From contig CBFHLY010000003.1 in NCBI GenBank assembly GCA_965656785.1, positions 1-64,000 of the forward strand: DNA of 64,000 bases, in the 5' to 3' direction. Below are positions 15,832 to 25,027 of the stretch, in pieces. The stretch's first letter is position 1. The number at the start of each line of letters is the position of its first letter. The stretch is from JALQTD01 sp965656785 (GTDB lineage Bacteria > Bacteroidota > Bacteroidia > Flavobacteriales_D > Sanyastnellaceae). Below the pieces are notes generated by a model. That model did not search any database and was not told where the DNA came from. It worked only from the letters and a program-made list of their open reading frames with translations. The translations under genes and the position numbers were made by a program.

Positions 15832-16811
15832 GCGTTGCGGGTGACGATGTGGTCGGCGACCGATTCGAAAACTTCGAGCCAAGTCCCGGGCAAGTCCAAC
15901 GCCGCCAGCTCCCGGCGGGCGTCGGTCACGTACAGGGCCATGCGTTCGCGCGCCGCAGCTTCCGCACCCGTGGCGCGCATGGCGGCTTGCACGGCAGCCA
16001 CCTTGTCGGCGGGGCGGTCGGTCCGGCCATCCCATTGGGCCAACTCTTCGCGCTCAGCATCCGACAGCGCCGCCCACGTGTGCAACCGCAAAAACGTCTT
16101 CTTGTCGGACAAGATGTCGCCGCCGACCTGCTTCCCCGTGGCCGCATCGCCGAAGGCATCGAGCAAGTCATCCTGCATTTGGAAGGCCAAACCCAACTGC
16201 TCCCCAATCCGATACCACGCGCTCACCCTGCGCTCGGAAGCCCCCGCGACCGCCGCTCCCATGGCCAACGACGCCGCGAGCAAGACCGACGTCTTCAACC
16301 GGATCATCTCCAGGTATTCCTGCACGTTCACATCTGACCGTTGCTCAAACGCCATGTCCGATTGCTGGCCGATGCAGACCTCCAACGACGTGGTGTTGAA
16401 CACCGGCAAAACGCGCACGAGGGCATCGCTCGGCAAATCGGTCAAGGCGATGTGCGCCAACGTGTAGAGGGCATCGCCGCTGAGGATCGCCGTGTTTTCG
16501 TTCCATTTCGAATGCACGGTGGCTTGGCCGCGCCGCAGCGGGGCTTCGTCCATGATGTCGTCGTGCATGAGCGTGAAGTTGTGGAAGAGCTCCACGGCAA
16601 GGGCTGCGGGCATGGCGACGGTGGCATCGGTGCCCTCCGCTTCGGCTGCGGCGAGGCCGAGGACCGGTCGGAGGCGCTTGCCGCCCAAAGCCATCAGGTA
16701 GTGGACCGGAGCGTAGAGGCCGTCGGCTTCATCGGCAGGCCAGCGATCGAGGAAGGCTTGGATGCCTTCGTCCGCGACGGATTTCAGCCGGGCAAGTTGC
16801 GGATGCTCCAT
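15828..16811 (-). CDS. Polyprenyl diphosphate synthase (trans-isoprenyl chain elongation)
   Basis: A 327-residue all-helical trans-prenyltransferase that condenses isopentenyl diphosphate with allylic diphosphates to make quinone side chains or geranylgeranyl diphosphate. Both Asp-rich metal sites are intact: DDIMD at 84-88 and DDLLD in the second motif near 200. The GGKRLRP motif (43-49) binds the substrate. The residues before the first Asp motif are F-T-L-M-H, with no very bulky block, so a medium to long chain product is possible; chain length cannot be fixed by eye. It is 2 bp downstream of rfbA and overlaps the next gene by 4 bp. Confidence 0.92.
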   Translation of the reverse strand: MEHPQLARLKSVADEGIQAFLDRWPADEADGLYAPVHYLMALGGKRLRPVLGLAAAEAEGTDATVAMPAALAVELFHNFTLMHDDIMDEAPLRRGQATVHSKWNENTAILSGDALYTLAHIALTDLPSDALVRVLPVFNTTSLEVCIGQQSDMAFEQRSDVNVQEYLEMIRLKTSVLLAASLAMGAAVAGASERRVSAWYRIGEQLGLAFQMQDDLLDAFGDAATGKQVGGDILSDKKTFLRLHTWAALSDAEREELAQWDGRTDRPADKVAAVQAAMRATGAEAAARERMALYVTDARRELAALDLPGTWLEVFESVADHIVTRNA

Positions 16812-16813
16812 GG

Positions 16814-17683
16814 TCAGCGCCCGCGGCGGATTTGGTCGATGATGTAATCGCCGTAGCCCGACTTCCGGAGGGGCTCTGCAATCGCAGCCGCTTGGGCGTC
16901 ATCGATGTATCCCATCCGCCACGCAATCTCCTCGATGCACCCGATTTTCAGGCCTTGACGGGCTTCGATGGTTTGGACGTATTGCGAGGCCTGCAGGAGG
17001 GATTCGTGGGTCCCCGTATCGAGCCACGCCATGCCCCGGTCGAGTTTCGAAACGAAAAGCTTGCCCGCTTCGAGGTAGGCCCGGTTTACGTCCGTGATTT
17101 CGTATTCGCCGCGCGCGCTGGGCTTCAGGCTCTTCGCGACCTCCACCACGTCGTTGTCGTAGAAGTACAAACCGGGCACCGCGAAATTCGACTTCGGCAC
17201 GGCCGGTTTTTCCTCGATGCTCAGCACGCGGTCTTCGGCATCGAACTCCACCACGCCATAGCGCTCGGGATCGGTTACGTAGTAGGCGTAGACGATGGCT
17301 CCCTCCGCATCGGTGTTGGCCCGCAATTGCCGGCCGAAGCTGCGCCCGTAGAAGATGTTGTCCCCCAGCACGAGGGCCACCTTGTCGTCCCCGATGAACG
17401 ATTCTCCGATGACGAAGGCCTGGGCAAGTCCGTTGGGCTCGGGTTGCTCCGCGTACGTCAGGTTCAACCCGAGGTCCGATCCGTCGCCGAGCAGCCGCCG
17501 AAAGCCGGGCAGGTCCGCAGGCGTCGAAATGATGAGGATGTCGCGAATTCCGCTCAACATGAGGGTGGAGAGCGGGTAGTAGATCATGGGTTTATCGTAG
17601 ACGGGCATGAGCTGTTTGCTGACAGCCTTCGTCAAGGGCCAAAGCCGGGTGCCGGACCCCCCGGCGAGGATGATGCCTTTCAT
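16814..17683 (-). CDS. rfbA: Glucose-1-phosphate thymidylyltransferase
   Basis: Makes dTDP-glucose from dTTP and glucose-1-phosphate, the entry step to dTDP-rhamnose and other surface sugars. The 289-residue length is standard. The nucleotidyltransferase signature GGSGTRLWPLT is at 8-18, followed by KQLMPVYDKPMIYYP; the metal/sugar motif LGDNIFYG is near 110. No rfbB/C/D genes lie in the window. It is the first gene of an apparent run with the prenyl synthase and the 113-aa gene. Confidence 0.95.
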   Translation of the reverse strand: MKGIILAGGSGTRLWPLTKAVSKQLMPVYDKPMIYYPLSTLMLSGIRDILIISTPADLPGFRRLLGDGSDLGLNLTYAEQPEPNGLAQAFVIGESFIGDDKVALVLGDNIFYGRSFGRQLRANTDAEGAIVYAYYVTDPERYGVVEFDAEDRVLSIEEKPAVPKSNFAVPGLYFYDNDVVEVAKSLKPSARGEYEITDVNRAYLEAGKLFVSKLDRGMAWLDTGTHESLLQASQYVQTIEARQGLKIGCIEEIAWRMGYIDDAQAAAIAEPLRKSGYGDYIIDQIRRGR

Positions 17684-17723
17684 GCTTCAAAGTTCGGTCG
17701 CAACCGGCAGAATGCGAAACGGA

Positions 17724-20255
17724 TCACTGCCCCTGGCGCTTCCGCACCAATTCCTCGTGCAACTCGTCCCCCTTCCCCGGTGCCAACCCCTGCCGCACCG
17801 CCAATTCCTCCAACTCAATGTCCTCCTCCTCATCGAGCAACGAAAAGAACGGCTCGCGGAACGATTGCGTCGTGAGCACCTTCTCGAAGGCGAGCAACAG
17901 CGACGGCAGCAACAGCAAGTTCGTGAACATCGCCACGAGCAGCGTGATGGACACGAGCAGACCGAGCGAGCGCGTGCCGTCGAAGCCGCTCATCGCGAAC
18001 ATGAGGAAGCCGAAAAACAGCACGATCGACGTGTACATCATGCTCACACCGGTCTCTTTGAGAGCGAGAAGTACCGCCTGCCGAATGTTCCAGGACGTGA
18101 GGCTCAGCTCCTGTCGGTATTTGGCCAAAAAGTGAATCGTATCGTCCACCGAAATCCCAAACGCCACACTGAACACCAAGATCGTCGACGGCTTGATGGG
18201 AATGCCGGCCCACCCCATGACCCCCGCGGTGAACAGCAGCGGAAACAAATTCGGCACGAGCGCAATCACGACCATGCGCGCCGATCGGAACAGCAAGGCC
18301 ATCATCCCCGCAATGACGCAAATCGCCAACGCGATGGAAATCCCCAAATTCCGCACCATGTAACTCGTCCCTTCGAGGAACACCACGCTCGTGCCCGTCA
18401 GCGTCAGCCGGTAATCCTCCGCCGGAAAGATCGAGTCGATGCGCGGGCGCAGTTCGTTCATGAGGTCGCGCATCTCGATGGTGCCGATGTCCGCCATTTG
18501 GGCCGAAATCCGGGTCACCGCCTTCGCCGAATCCATGAAGTTGTTCGCCACTCCGGACGCAGCATCCGACTCCGAAGCCGCCTGTTCCGTGCCCCGCAAG
18601 TACGGACCGATGAACGACCGCTCGCGGCGATTCGGCAACCGGTAGCGCGCCGGGTCCCCGTTGTAGAACGCCTGCATCGCAAACTTCATCGCGTCGCCCG
18701 CGCTCAACGACCGGCTGAACTCCGGGTACTCCGCCAGCAACTCCTGCAAGTCTTCGACCTTGGAAAGCATGGCCGGTGCCGTGGCCTTTCCCGGTTTATC
18801 GGTATCCACCAGCACTTCGAACGGCATGGCTCCGTGGAACCGTTCCTCCATCCACTTCAAATCCGTGATGACCCGGTCGCTGTCGGGGAGGTCGTCCACG
18901 ATGTTGCCCGTCGTCTGCATCTGCACGATGCCCAGCACGCTGAACACGAGCACCACGAGCGCGCCTAGGTAGACCTTCGGCCGGTGTTCCTGCACGATGC
19001 GAACGAGGTGGTTGACCCAAACGAACATCCACCGGCGATCCAGGTGTCGGGTGTGCTTCGGCTTCGGCTCGGGCAACCACAGCATCAACGCAGGAATGAC
19101 GATGATGGAAATCAAGAACACCGCCAGGATGTTGATGGACGCCACGACCCCGAAATGACGCAACACGCTCGAGTGCGTGAAAATGAACGTCGCAAAGCCC
19201 AGCGCCGTAGTGAAATTCGTCAGCAGCGTCGCGTTGCCCACCTTCACGATCATCCGCTGCAGCGCCATCATCTTGTTCCCGTGGCGCTTGAATTCCGCGT
19301 GGTATTTGTTGACCAAATAGATGCAATTCGGCACCCCAATGACGATCATCAGCGGCGGAATGAGGCTCATGAGCAGCGTGATCGGGAAGTCGAACACCGC
19401 CATCATGCCAAGGGACCAAATCACGCCCGTGGCCACCACCACCAAGCTCACCCCCATCACCGTTGGGTTCCGGAAGAACAAAAACAGCAACAGCGCCGTC
19501 ACGAGCAGCGCCGCCCCGATGAAGTAGCCGATTTCGCCCTTCACCTTGTTGGTCATTTCCGTGCGGATGAAGGGCAACCCGCTGAGGTACAGCGGCTGAT
19601 CGTGCTCCGCGCTCCACGCATTCGTCAAGGCCGTGATGTCCTCCACCACCGTGCCGCGCCGCTCGGAATTGAACAAATCGGCGTCGAGGAACACCATCAT
19701 CAGGGTGGCGTCCTGCGATTCGGTGAACAAGAACCCCTCATAAAAAGGAAGCGCCAGCACCACCTCCCGCAAGCTGTCCGTGAACGCCTGATCCACTTGC
19801 CCCCCGGTGCGCAGCCGTCCCGGGGCCACGATGGGGCGCAGGGTGAACTTACGCTCCGCAGTGTCCTTGTCCAGGGTGTAGGCATGCGTCACCGAAAACA
19901 CGCTGTCGATCATGGGGATCTGAACGGGGTCCGCGACGCCATTGTCCGTGGTATCCACCCGAACCGGCATGTTCTTCACCGATTCGGTGAGCTCATACCA
20001 GGCTTGCAGTTTCTGCGGATTGGTGAGCACTTCGGTGTCGGAACCGATGAGCAATACGTTGCCTTCGATGCCGAAGCGGTCGATGAAGTTTTGGTAATCC
20101 ACGGCGGTGGAATCCGTCTTCGGAAGCAGCCCCCCAAAGGTGTACTGCAAGCGCACGTCGGGAATCCGCATCGCGAAGAACACCGTCACGCCCAGCAAGC
20201 CCAACAAGAGCAAGAGGCGCTGACGCAGGACGAAACGGGCGATGTGGGTCCACAT
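17724..20255 (-). CDS. RND/MMPL-superfamily exporter
   Basis: An 843-residue inner-membrane transporter with duplicated halves. Each half has one N-terminal membrane helix, a large periplasmic loop and a block of about five helices (around 225-400 and 620-790). The conserved SVDDTIHFLAKYRQE motif near 700, and its weaker counterpart IGVPNCIYLVNKYHAEF near 300, mark the MMPL/SSD type. There is no adjacent membrane-fusion or TolC gene, so this is not a classical tripartite efflux operon. Relatives move lipids or hydrophobic molecules, but no substrate can be assigned. It is divergent from lpdA and 40 bases upstream of rfbA on the same strand. Confidence 0.85.
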   Translation of the reverse strand: MWTHIARFVLRQRLLLLLGLLGVTVFFAMRIPDVRLQYTFGGLLPKTDSTAVDYQNFIDRFGIEGNVLLIGSDTEVLTNPQKLQAWYELTESVKNMPVRVDTTDNGVADPVQIPMIDSVFSVTHAYTLDKDTAERKFTLRPIVAPGRLRTGGQVDQAFTDSLREVVLALPFYEGFLFTESQDATLMMVFLDADLFNSERRGTVVEDITALTNAWSAEHDQPLYLSGLPFIRTEMTNKVKGEIGYFIGAALLVTALLLFLFFRNPTVMGVSLVVVATGVIWSLGMMAVFDFPITLLMSLIPPLMIVIGVPNCIYLVNKYHAEFKRHGNKMMALQRMIVKVGNATLLTNFTTALGFATFIFTHSSVLRHFGVVASINILAVFLISIIVIPALMLWLPEPKPKHTRHLDRRWMFVWVNHLVRIVQEHRPKVYLGALVVLVFSVLGIVQMQTTGNIVDDLPDSDRVITDLKWMEERFHGAMPFEVLVDTDKPGKATAPAMLSKVEDLQELLAEYPEFSRSLSAGDAMKFAMQAFYNGDPARYRLPNRRERSFIGPYLRGTEQAASESDAASGVANNFMDSAKAVTRISAQMADIGTIEMRDLMNELRPRIDSIFPAEDYRLTLTGTSVVFLEGTSYMVRNLGISIALAICVIAGMMALLFRSARMVVIALVPNLFPLLFTAGVMGWAGIPIKPSTILVFSVAFGISVDDTIHFLAKYRQELSLTSWNIRQAVLLALKETGVSMMYTSIVLFFGFLMFAMSGFDGTRSLGLLVSITLLVAMFTNLLLLPSLLLAFEKVLTTQSFREPFFSLLDEEEDIELEELAVRQGLAPGKGDELHEELVRKRQGQ

Positions 20256-20355
20256 GGGGCGAGCAGGTCGGGCGTTGGGTCAAACGAGAAAACCCGCGGC
20301 GATTCAAGGGAGCAAAGAAACGGAATCCGAGCGATTCCCACTCTGCTTCGCGCCG

Positions 20356-20363
20356 TAACTTTG
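20356..20363 (+). promoter_or_regulatory. Promoter -7 box of lpdA
   Basis: TAACTTTG, an exact TAnnTTTG match, ends 4 bases before the ATG at 20368 and predicts a leaderless or nearly leaderless mRNA. Confidence 0.5.
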
Positions 20364-20367
20364 CGGC

Positions 20368-21771
20368 ATGGAACGATTCGATGTTTTGGTCGTCGGCGGT
20401 GGGCCAGGCGGTTACGTCGCGGCCATCCGCGCTGCGCAGTTGGGCAAGAAAACGGCCCTCGTTGAAAAATACAGCACCCTCGGTGGCACGTGCCTCAACG
20501 TCGGCTGCATTCCGTCGAAGGCGCTGCTCGACAGCTCGGAACACTACCACCAAGCCCAGCACCAATTCGCGGAACACGGCATTGGCGTGGGCGAATTGTC
20601 GCTGAATTTTCCCCAAATGATCGCCCGGAAAGCAGCGGTGGTGGAACAAACGACGGCGGGCATCGACTTCCTCATGAAAAAGAACGGCATCACCCGGCTC
20701 GAAGGGTTCGGCAGCTTCGTGGACGCCCACACGGTGCGGGTGACTCCTGCCGAAGGGGCGGCGACCGATGTCGCAGCGGATCACATCATCATCGCCACCG
20801 GCTCGAAGCCCGCTGCGCTGCCGTTTGCCCAGCCAGACAAGGACCGCATCATCACCTCGACGGAGGCCCTCTCCCTCAAGGAGCGTCCGAACTCCATGCT
20901 GGTCATTGGAGGCGGAGTCATCGGATTGGAGCTCGGCAGCGTTTACGCGCGGTTGGGTACGGAGGTGCACGTGGTGGAATACCTCGACGCCATCATTCCG
21001 ACGATGGATCGGGGTTTGGGCAAGGAGTTGATGCGCTCCATGAAGAAGCTCGGCGTGAAGTTCCACCTGCAACACGGCGTGCAATCGGTCACTTCGAACG
21101 GCGATTCCGTTCACGTGGTGGCCAAGGATAAAAAGGGCGCGGACGTCGAATGGACGGTCGACTACTGCCTCGTGGCGGTGGGACGGCGCCCGTACACCGA
21201 CGGCCTCAACCTCGAAGCGGCGGGACTCTCCACCGATGAGCGCGGCCGAATCCCGGTGGACGCGAACCTCCGCACTTCCATTCCCCACATTTACGCCATC
21301 GGCGACGTGGTGCGGGGCGCAATGCTCGCCCACAAGGCCGAAGAAGAAGGCGTTGCTGCAGCAGAAACCATCGCCGGCGAACACCCCCACATCGACTACA
21401 ACCTCATCCCCGGCGTGGTCTACACGTGGCCGGAAGTCGCGGGCGTTGGCGCCACGGAGGAACAACTCAAGGCAGACGGCGTCCCCTACCGTGCGGGATC
21501 GTTCCCGTTCAAAGCCAGCGGACGCGCCCGGGCCTCCATGGACACGGACGGGTTCATCAAGGTCCTTGCCCACGCCGAATCGGACGAAATCCTCGGCGTG
21601 CACATGATCGGCCCGCGCGCAGCAGACCTCATCGCCGAAGCGGTAGTGGCCATGGAATTCCGGGCCACGGCAGAAGACATCAGCCGCATGTCCCACGCCC
21701 ACCCGACCTTCACCGAAGCCATCAAGGAAGCTGCGCTCGCCGCAACCGGCGACCGCGCCTTGCACGTCTGA
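20368..21771 (+). CDS. lpdA: Dihydrolipoyl dehydrogenase (E3)
   Basis: FAD flavoprotein that reoxidises lipoyl groups of 2-oxoacid dehydrogenase complexes using NAD+. The 467 residues include the N-terminal FAD motif GGGPGGYVAAI (10-20), the redox-active disulfide GGTCLNVGCIPSK near 38-50, the NAD motif GGGVIGLELG near 183, and the C-terminal catalytic His-Glu in HAHPTFTEA. The full E1/E2/E3 set for 2-oxoglutarate dehydrogenase is therefore in this window, with E3 on its own promoter. Confidence 0.97.
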   Translation: MERFDVLVVGGGPGGYVAAIRAAQLGKKTALVEKYSTLGGTCLNVGCIPSKALLDSSEHYHQAQHQFAEHGIGVGELSLNFPQMIARKAAVVEQTTAGIDFLMKKNGITRLEGFGSFVDAHTVRVTPAEGAATDVAADHIIIATGSKPAALPFAQPDKDRIITSTEALSLKERPNSMLVIGGGVIGLELGSVYARLGTEVHVVEYLDAIIPTMDRGLGKELMRSMKKLGVKFHLQHGVQSVTSNGDSVHVVAKDKKGADVEWTVDYCLVAVGRRPYTDGLNLEAAGLSTDERGRIPVDANLRTSIPHIYAIGDVVRGAMLAHKAEEEGVAAAETIAGEHPHIDYNLIPGVVYTWPEVAGVGATEEQLKADGVPYRAGSFPFKASGRARASMDTDGFIKVLAHAESDEILGVHMIGPRAADLIAEAVVAMEFRATAEDISRMSHAHPTFTEAIKEAALAATGDRALHV

Positions 21772-21779
21772 TCCGCTCG

Positions 21780-23033
21780 ATGGAAACCCGAGGCTTGCCG
21801 GATTGGTCCGAAGTGGTCGCGCGTGAAACCCACGTGCACTGCCTGTTCGATGGGCGCGCGGAAGGCACCACCTACCTTGCCCTCGGATCGGAACGGATTT
21901 TCCAAGTCGACCAAGAGGGCCCCAACACCCTTCCGGACATGCAGGCCTTCCTTGACGAATCGGCCGGCGATTGGGTCTTCATGGTGCTCGGGTACGACCT
22001 GAAAAACAGCGTGGAAGACTTGAAGTCGGAGCGCTTAGATTTGATGGGGTTTCCCACAGCCGTACTGAATGTGCCGCGCGTGGTGTTGAAATGGGATGCG
22101 GCGGGCCCATCGGTGTTGAAAGGGGAAGGGGACGAGGTCATCGAAGCCCTTTTCGCGGCTGAGGCCGTCGGGGAGGAACCCGCTGCGCCCGGCATTGCCA
22201 TGCGACCGCGTTGGGACGAAGCGACCTACACCCAGCGGTGGGGACGGGTTCAACGGCATTTGCGGCGGGGAGACGTGTACGAAATGAACTTGTGCACCAC
22301 GTGGACGGGGAAGGGAAAGATCCAGGATCCTTGGGGCATGTTCCAGCGGTTGCAGGGGCGGACGCGCGCACCGCACGCGGCGTACGTTCGGATGGAGGAA
22401 TGCCATGCTTGGTGTGGATCGCCTGAGCGGTACGTGGAGCGACGGGGGAAGGTGTTGCGGTCGCAGCCCATCAAGGGCACGGCGCGGCGCGGGGGGGATG
22501 CGCGGGAGGATGCGGATTTGGCCCACGCCTTGCGGAATGACCCGAAGGAGCGCGCGGAAAACATCATGATTTGCGACCTCGTGCGCAATGACCTCAGCCG
22601 CGTGGCCGAGCGCGGGACGGTGCACGTTGAGGAGCTCTGCGGCATCCACACGTTCGAAACGGTGCACCAAATGATTTCGAGCGTGGCGTGCACGGTCCGC
22701 GAGGAAGTGACGTTCACCGACATCTTGCGGGCGACGTTCCCGATGGGTTCGATGACCGGGGCGCCGAAGATTCGGGCGATGGAGCTCATCGACGAGTTGG
22801 AGGCGAATCGGCGGGGGTGGTATTCGGGAGCGATCGGGTACCTCGCGCCCAATGGGGATTTTGATTTGAATGTGGTGATTCGGACCGTGCTGCACAACGC
22901 GTTGAAGGGGGTGGTGAGCTTCGAGGTGGGGGGCGCGATCACGGCGGCGAGCTCGGCCGAAGGGGAATACGCGGAGTGCTTGTTGAAGGCGGGCGCGCTG
23001 TTGGACACGTTGGGGAGCGATGGGCCTCGTTGA
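21780..23033 (+). CDS. pabB: Aminodeoxychorismate synthase component I
   Basis: Converts chorismate and ammonia to 4-amino-4-deoxychorismate for folate synthesis. The 417-residue protein has the chorismate-binding domain motifs: GDVYEMNLC near 155, QPIKGTARRG near 225, ICDLVRNDLSRVA near 262, and PMGSMTGAPKIRAMELIDE near 320. The lysine in PIKGT is the residue that distinguishes PabB from anthranilate synthase (PIAGT), so pabB is preferred over trpE. The N-terminal domain is short compared with E. coli PabB. Start ATG at 21780, 8 bases after lpdA. The tilS start overlaps its last 14 bases. Confidence 0.88.
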   Translation: METRGLPDWSEVVARETHVHCLFDGRAEGTTYLALGSERIFQVDQEGPNTLPDMQAFLDESAGDWVFMVLGYDLKNSVEDLKSERLDLMGFPTAVLNVPRVVLKWDAAGPSVLKGEGDEVIEALFAAEAVGEEPAAPGIAMRPRWDEATYTQRWGRVQRHLRRGDVYEMNLCTTWTGKGKIQDPWGMFQRLQGRTRAPHAAYVRMEECHAWCGSPERYVERRGKVLRSQPIKGTARRGGDAREDADLAHALRNDPKERAENIMICDLVRNDLSRVAERGTVHVEELCGIHTFETVHQMISSVACTVREEVTFTDILRATFPMGSMTGAPKIRAMELIDELEANRRGWYSGAIGYLAPNGDFDLNVVIRTVLHNALKGVVSFEVGGAITAASSAEGEYAECLLKAGALLDTLGSDGPR

Positions 23034-24291
23034 GCGGTTCCGGAGCGGGCTGCGGGGTGCGGGTTGGGAACCGGGGGATCCGGTGGTGTTGGCGGTGAGT
23101 GGGGGGGCGGATTCGATGGGCTTGCTGGAATTGGCCGTGGAAGCGGGGTTGCACGGGGTGGTGGGGCATGTGAATTACGGGCTGCGGGGTGCTGCTTCGG
23201 CGGGGGATGCGCGGTGGGTGGCGCGGGAGGCGGCGCGGAAGGGGTGGCCTTGTCGGGTGGCGCATCGGCCGGTGGGCGCTGGGCGGAATGGGCTGCAGGC
23301 GGAGGCGCGCGGGGTGCGCTATCGGTGGCTGGGCGAGCTGGCGGGCCAAATCCCGAACGCCTTCATCCTCACGGCCCACCACGCCGACGACCAAGCCGAG
23401 TCGGTGGTCTTGCATTGGTTGCGGGCGGCGGACCCGGTGGCCGCGGTGGCGGGGATGCCCTCGCGCAACGGGCGGGTGTTGCGGCCGCTGCTGGGCGTGC
23501 GGCGGGAGGAACTGCGGTCTTGGGCTGCGGCGCGGGGGGTGCAGTGGAGGGAGGACGCTTCGAATGCGGAAGGGAAGTACCTGAGGAACCGGATTCGGCA
23601 CGAGGTGTTGCCGTTGTTGGAGGACGTGCGGGCGGGGGCGATTGGGCATTTGGCGGCGCTTGCGGGGCGGGGACGGGAGGTGGCCGAGGGGATGTCGGCC
23701 GTGAAGGCGTCGGCGCAGGCGGATCCGAGTCGGCTGGCGTGGACGCCGGACGCGCCCTTTTTCGCGGAGCGGTTGCACGCGTGGGGGCGGCTGCACGGGG
23801 TGGGCGGCCATGCGCTGCGGGCGCTGAAGTCGACGGGGGCGCACGTGCCCGTGGAGGCCGGACGCATCGTCCGGGACCGGGACGCCCTGGTCTTCGAAGC
23901 CGCCGAGCCGTTGCCTGAACCGGCGTGCATCGACCGGCCGACGGAGAGCGGACGGGCCGGCGGGGTTCGGTGGGAAGTCCTGCCGCCACCGGCCGACCCG
24001 CGTGAACCGGAAGGGGCGTGCTGGGTGGATGCGGACCGGGTGGTTTGGCCCCTCACCCTGCGGCCCTGGCAACCCGGCGATGCCCTTGCCCCCTACGGCC
24101 ACGCCGGCCACGTGAACGTCAGCGACCTCCTGACCCAATCGAAAGTCCCTGCCGCCCGGCGCGCCCACCACCGCGTGCTCGCCGACGCCGCCGGCACGAT
24201 CCACTGGCTCGTCGGCTTCCGGACCGCCCGGGAAGCCGCCCTCACCCCGCAGGCGCGCACCGCTGTCTGCTTCACCCTCGAAACGCCATGA
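23020..24291 (+). CDS. tilS: tRNA(Ile)-lysidine synthase
   Basis: ATP-dependent enzyme that converts C34 of tRNA-Ile(CAU) to lysidine, so that it reads AUA. The PP-loop SGGADS is at 27-32. The N-terminal nucleotide-binding domain continues to about 215 (HHADDQAESVVLHWLR; DASNAEGKYLRNRIRHEVLPLLE). A C-terminal substrate-binding domain ends near residue 420 (GDALAPYGHAGHVNVSDLL). Length 423, normal for the family. It overlaps pabB by 14 bp and the next gene by 4 bp. Confidence 0.95.
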   Translation: MGLVERFRSGLRGAGWEPGDPVVLAVSGGADSMGLLELAVEAGLHGVVGHVNYGLRGAASAGDARWVAREAARKGWPCRVAHRPVGAGRNGLQAEARGVRYRWLGELAGQIPNAFILTAHHADDQAESVVLHWLRAADPVAAVAGMPSRNGRVLRPLLGVRREELRSWAAARGVQWREDASNAEGKYLRNRIRHEVLPLLEDVRAGAIGHLAALAGRGREVAEGMSAVKASAQADPSRLAWTPDAPFFAERLHAWGRLHGVGGHALRALKSTGAHVPVEAGRIVRDRDALVFEAAEPLPEPACIDRPTESGRAGGVRWEVLPPPADPREPEGACWVDADRVVWPLTLRPWQPGDALAPYGHAGHVNVSDLLTQSKVPAARRAHHRVLADAAGTIHWLVGFRTAREAALTPQARTAVCFTLETP

Positions 24292-24986
24292 CTGGACGCC
24301 CCCTCAACGCCGAAGAGCGCGCGGCAGCGCACAGCATCCTCCTCATCCTCAGCGCGTTGTTCATCGCGAGCCTCGTGACGTGCAACCTGATTTTCCGGAA
24401 GTTCTTCACGTGGGAATTTGGGGGCATGACCTTCGAACAAAGCGTGGGCCTGCTCCCCTACCCGCTCACGTTCCTCGTCACCGACCTCATCAGCGAGTTG
24501 TACGGGCGGCGCAAGGCGAACCAAGTCGTCGTCGCGGGCCTCGTCGCCTCGGTGTTCGTGCTCGGCATGGTGCTGCTGGCGCAGGCGGCTCCGGCTGCGG
24601 TTTGGTCCCCCGTCAGCGACGACCAATTCACCCAGGTCTTCGGCCAAACCACCCTCGCCGTCGGCGCCTCCATGGCCGCCTACCTCCTCGCCCAATTCGT
24701 CGACGTGCGCATTTTCCATTTCTGGAAGGCGCTCACATCCGGCCGCATGCTGTGGCTCCGCAACAACCTCAGCACCATTCCGAGCCAGTTCCTCGACACG
24801 TTCACCGTGCTGTTCCTGCTGTGCAGCGTGGGCGAAATCGAGTGGGCGATGTTCGGTGTGCTGCTCGTCAACGGATTCGTATTCAAGCTGCTGGTCGCGT
24901 TGGCGGACACGCCGCTGGTGTACCTCGGCGCGTGGTGGGTGCGGCGGCGCTTCGGGCTCGCGTTTGGGGAGGAGCTTAACCTTTAA
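24288..24986 (+). CDS. yhhQ: Queuosine precursor transporter, YhhQ/QueT-like (COG1738)
   Basis: A 232-residue membrane protein with about six helices that imports preQ0/preQ1-type queuosine precursors. Characteristic elements are LLPYPLTFLVTDLISELYGRRKA near 55-75 and the segment FWKALTSGRMLWLRNNLSTIPSQ (in part, RNNLSTIPSQFLDT) near 140-165. It begins inside the tilS stop (ATGA at 24288), pairing two tRNA-modification genes. The longer in-frame extension upstream runs through tilS and is rejected. Confidence 0.88.
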   Translation: MTGRPLNAEERAAAHSILLILSALFIASLVTCNLIFRKFFTWEFGGMTFEQSVGLLPYPLTFLVTDLISELYGRRKANQVVVAGLVASVFVLGMVLLAQAAPAAVWSPVSDDQFTQVFGQTTLAVGASMAAYLLAQFVDVRIFHFWKALTSGRMLWLRNNLSTIPSQFLDTFTVLFLLCSVGEIEWAMFGVLLVNGFVFKLLVALADTPLVYLGAWWVRRRFGLAFGEELNL

Positions 24987-25012
24987 TGGGCGTGCGGATG
25001 CCGCGCGCGCTG

Positions 25013-25020
25013 TATCTTCG
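25013..25020 (+). promoter_or_regulatory. Promoter -7 box of dsbD
   Basis: TATCTTCG (TAnnTTYG) lies 7 bases before the ATG at 25028. No -33 element was recognised. Confidence 0.4.
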
Positions 25021-25027
25021 CGGGGCT

